Source: Pleomorphomonas sp. JP5
GTDB lineage: Bacteria > Pseudomonadota > Alphaproteobacteria > Rhizobiales > Pleomorphomonadaceae
DNA: 64,000 bases
Direction: 5' to 3'
Assembly: GCF_023721815.1 (NCBI RefSeq)
Contig: NZ_JAMDLI010000021.1
Span: 266,282 to 330,281, forward strand
How positions within the stretch are numbered: position 1 is the stretch's first letter; the number at the start of each line of letters is the position of its first letter. Shown here in pieces: positions 62,420 to 64,000 of this stretch. Both the position numbers and the translations under genes were made by a program. Below the pieces are notes generated by a model that did no database searches, was not told the origin of the DNA, and saw nothing but the letters and a program-made list of their open reading frames with translations.

Positions 62420-63603
62420 GCCTGCCCGTCTCGATCGTCGGTGCGCCGTTCCTTGGCGACCCAGCTTTTCGGCGCGTGATCGCTGCGATCGAGATGGATG
62501 GTGACAGGGCTCGCGTGGTTGGTGGTGCTGTGCGCAACACTCTGATCGGGGTGCCGGTCGATGATGTCGACATTGCCACGACGGCAAGGCCGGAGGTGGT
62601 GGCCGCGCGGGCGACGGCCGCCGGGTTGAAGGCGGTGCCGACCGGGATCGCACATGGCACGGTGACGATCGTCTCTTCAGGGCGACCGTTCGAGGTGACG
62701 ACGCTCCGGACCGATCTCGAGACAAATGGCCGGCATGCGGTCGTCGCCTTCACACGTGACTGGGCCGGTGACGCCGGACGACGCGATTTCACGATGAATG
62801 CGATCTATGCCGATGCGGATGGCAGTCTCCATGATCCGGTCGGCGGCATCGCCGACGCGCTTGCCGGCCGCGTCCGTTTCATTGGCGACCCCGTCGAGCG
62901 AATCGAGGAGGATTACCTCCGCATCCTGCGCTTCTTTCGTTTCCATGCCCGCTATGGACGTGTCGAGCTCGACAAAAGAGGGCTGGAAGCGGCCGTCGGC
63001 CTGCAGGAGGGAATCGGCCAGTTATCGCGTGAGCGAATCGGCGCGGAGATGCGCAAGTTGGTGACGGCTGTCGGCGCCGAGCCGGCGCTCACCGTCATGG
63101 ACAGGACGGGTATTCTTGCCAAGATTCTGCCCGGTGGTGGCGTCCTGGCTCGTTTTTCGACGACAATCGACCTGGCACTCCGGCACGATCTGCCTTTCGG
63201 ACTGGAAGCAAGGCTCGCCGCGCTGGCGGTCGATCGGCAAGGCCTTGCCGGAGCGTTGCGCCTGTCGGGACGGGAAGACAAGCGGGTCGAGACGATCGTT
63301 CAGTGGGGGGGCGAGCTCGCCGCGAGAATGGATGAAGCGACCGTCCGTCTCGTCGTCGTTCGGGCCGGCAACGAAGTGGCGTCCGCCGCATTGGTTCTGG
63401 CGGCGGCCGAACAGGGATGCGATCCCAAGGCGAATCTCGTTCAGATCGCCCGCGATTTCCGTCCTCCGGAATCGCCTGTGACAGCTGCCCGCTTGATGGC
63501 TGAAGGCTACGTGCCCGGACCGGGACTCGGAGCCGAACTGCGTCGCCGAGAGGCCGCCTGGATCGCCGCTGGCTGCCCGGACAAGTTCAACGGCGGCGTT
63601 TGA
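62416..63603 (+). CDS. cca: CCA tRNA nucleotidyltransferase
   Basis: This 395-residue class II nucleotidyltransferase adds or repairs the 3' CCA end of tRNAs. The head motif VVGGAVRNTLIGVPVDDVDI contains the metal-binding D.D. RRDFTMNAIYAD (motif B) and EDYLRILRFFRFHARYG (motifs C/D) follow, with YVPGPGLG near the C-terminus. Its length is usual for alphaproteobacterial enzymes. The ATG overlaps the nudL stop, so the two form an operon. A small palindromic terminator begins four bases after the stop. The rRNA operon promoter lies 166 bases downstream. Confidence 0.93.
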   Translation: MSLPVSIVGAPFLGDPAFRRVIAAIEMDGDRARVVGGAVRNTLIGVPVDDVDIATTARPEVVAARATAAGLKAVPTGIAHGTVTIVSSGRPFEVTTLRTDLETNGRHAVVAFTRDWAGDAGRRDFTMNAIYADADGSLHDPVGGIADALAGRVRFIGDPVERIEEDYLRILRFFRFHARYGRVELDKRGLEAAVGLQEGIGQLSRERIGAEMRKLVTAVGAEPALTVMDRTGILAKILPGGGVLARFSTTIDLALRHDLPFGLEARLAALAVDRQGLAGALRLSGREDKRVETIVQWGGELAARMDEATVRLVVVRAGNEVASAALVLAAAEQGCDPKANLVQIARDFRPPESPVTAARLMAEGYVPGPGLGAELRRREAAWIAAGCPDKFNGGV

Positions 63604-63606
63604 GAC

Positions 63607-63624
63607 GGCTTGGCCAAGCCTTTT
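63607..63624 (+). terminator. small intrinsic terminator after cca
   Basis: GGCTTGGCCAAGCC is a perfect 14-base palindrome (5-base stem with GGCC at the centre) followed by TTTT. It lies 4 bases after the cca stop and would separate cca from the rRNA operon. Confidence 0.6.
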
Positions 63625-63769
63625 GAAGCCCGGCAGAAATTTTCTGGAATTTTTTCGGCGTCGACCGCGCCCATGACGGATTTTTGACCGTTTGGAAAAT
63701 CGCTAATTATTTGAAAATAAATAACTATATGGCTTATCGGATGTAATTTCACCGCCGGTGAAGACGGTG

Positions 63770-63798
63770 TTGACAGGGCAAGAATGACCCCCTATAAG
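63770..63798 (+). promoter_or_regulatory. rRNA operon promoter
   Basis: TTGACA (63770-63775) and TATAAG (63793-63798) are separated by exactly 17 bases, an almost consensus vegetative promoter in the form usual for rRNA operons of this group. An AT-rich stretch about 40-80 bases upstream (63690-63735) could act as an UP element. Confidence 0.9.
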
Positions 63799-64000
63799 CA
63801 CGTTCATCGACGGCGGCGCTGCGGCGACGTGGTGCCGGCGAGTTTCTGTTGCCTGGTGCTGGTGTTAAACTGGCGGTCTAGAGCGGCGGGTTTGAAGGGC
63901 TGGTACCCTTCGGTTCTTTGACAAGTGAATAGGAAGAAAGAGAAACGTGGCCGGCGCTTAGGGCATTCGGCACGTGACTGACCTGAGAGGGTTGGTCGGG
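63799..64000 (+). other. rRNA leader with boxA antitermination element (16S gene starts beyond window)
   Basis: The sequence downstream of the promoter contains GTTCTTTGACA (63913-63923), the boxA-like element of rRNA leaders, followed by GAAAGAGAAACGTGG. That block is typical of the region before 16S rRNA in Hyphomicrobiales. A hairpin (GACC/GGTC) lies at the very end. The 16S start itself is not reached. Confidence 0.85.

Noticed and set aside
1..64000. Mobile elements, prophage, CRISPR arrays or genomic-island borders
   Set aside because: No transposase, integrase, phage or cas gene and no regular direct repeats were seen. tRNA-Ser has no integrase beside it, and codon style looks even throughout.

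Overview
The window looks like a contiguous, gene-dense chromosomal segment of an alphaproteobacterium of the order Hyphomicrobiales (Rhizobiales). The reasons are the high GC content by eye, the fused ManC, the MoxR/DUF58/DUF4159 cluster beside nudL-cca, the style of the rRNA promoter and leader at the right end, and repeated ATGA/GTGA start-stop overlaps. Class III ribonucleotide reductase, cytochrome bd oxidase and a YjjI-type glycyl radical enzyme point to a facultative anaerobe. A Pleomorphomonas-like genus would fit, but that is inference. I saw no transposase, integrase, CRISPR array or prophage gene.

Layout, left to right. 1-600: the 5' part of rplU (minus strand) and tRNA-Ser(CGA). 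0.7-6.3 kb: a LysR regulator, a zinc nucleobase deaminase and a PotFGHI-type ABC importer. 6.3-11.2 kb, minus strand: yjjI (glycyl radical enzyme), yjjW (its activase), an AMP-forming acyl ligase and a creatininase-family amidohydrolase. 11.3-14.3 kb: a K+ channel-like protein with a C-terminal zinc ribbon, a hydratase of the 2-keto-4-pentenoate type, a 47-residue ORF set among hairpins, and dps. 14.5-17.7 kb: a cobalamin riboswitch followed by the class III ribonucleotide reductase, in which the glycyl-radical segment is a separate 65-residue protein between nrdD and nrdG. 17.7-20.7 kb: an RpiR-type regulator divergent from an N-succinylamino-acid racemase-like enolase-superfamily enzyme and a GNAT acyltransferase.

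20.8-26.1 kb: sugar-nucleotide genes (manB, manC, and convergently UDP-glucuronate 4-epimerase and ugd), with no glycosyltransferases beside them. 26.3-33.3 kb: TetR and a complete tripartite RND efflux system ending in a clear terminator. 33.4-35.9 kb: an aldo/keto reductase and an orphan O-antigen ligase/polymerase-like membrane protein. 36.1-46.2 kb: an unusual sensor (NCS1 permease fused to a Cys-rich segment, histidine kinase and receiver) with a LuxR-type response regulator, divergent from urtABCDE, the urea ABC importer. A perfect palindrome lies in the shared intergenic region. 46.3-54.0 kb: two convergent Rrf2 regulators, then cydABX and cydDC.

54.2-63.6 kb: a GNAT protein, a minus-strand MoxR/DUF58/DUF4159/large membrane protein cluster, and divergent nudL-cca. 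63.6-64.0 kb: the promoter, boxA and leader of an rRNA operon whose 16S gene should begin just outside the window.

Two themes recur. One is low-oxygen and radical chemistry (YjjI/YjjW, NrdD/NrdG, cytochrome bd, cysteine-bearing Rrf2 regulators). The other is nitrogen scavenging (urea import with a transporter-like sensor, a polyamine-type importer, a deaminase, a creatininase-family hydrolase, and possible D-amino-acid recycling). The most unusual items are the split NrdD and the NCS1-kinase fusion.
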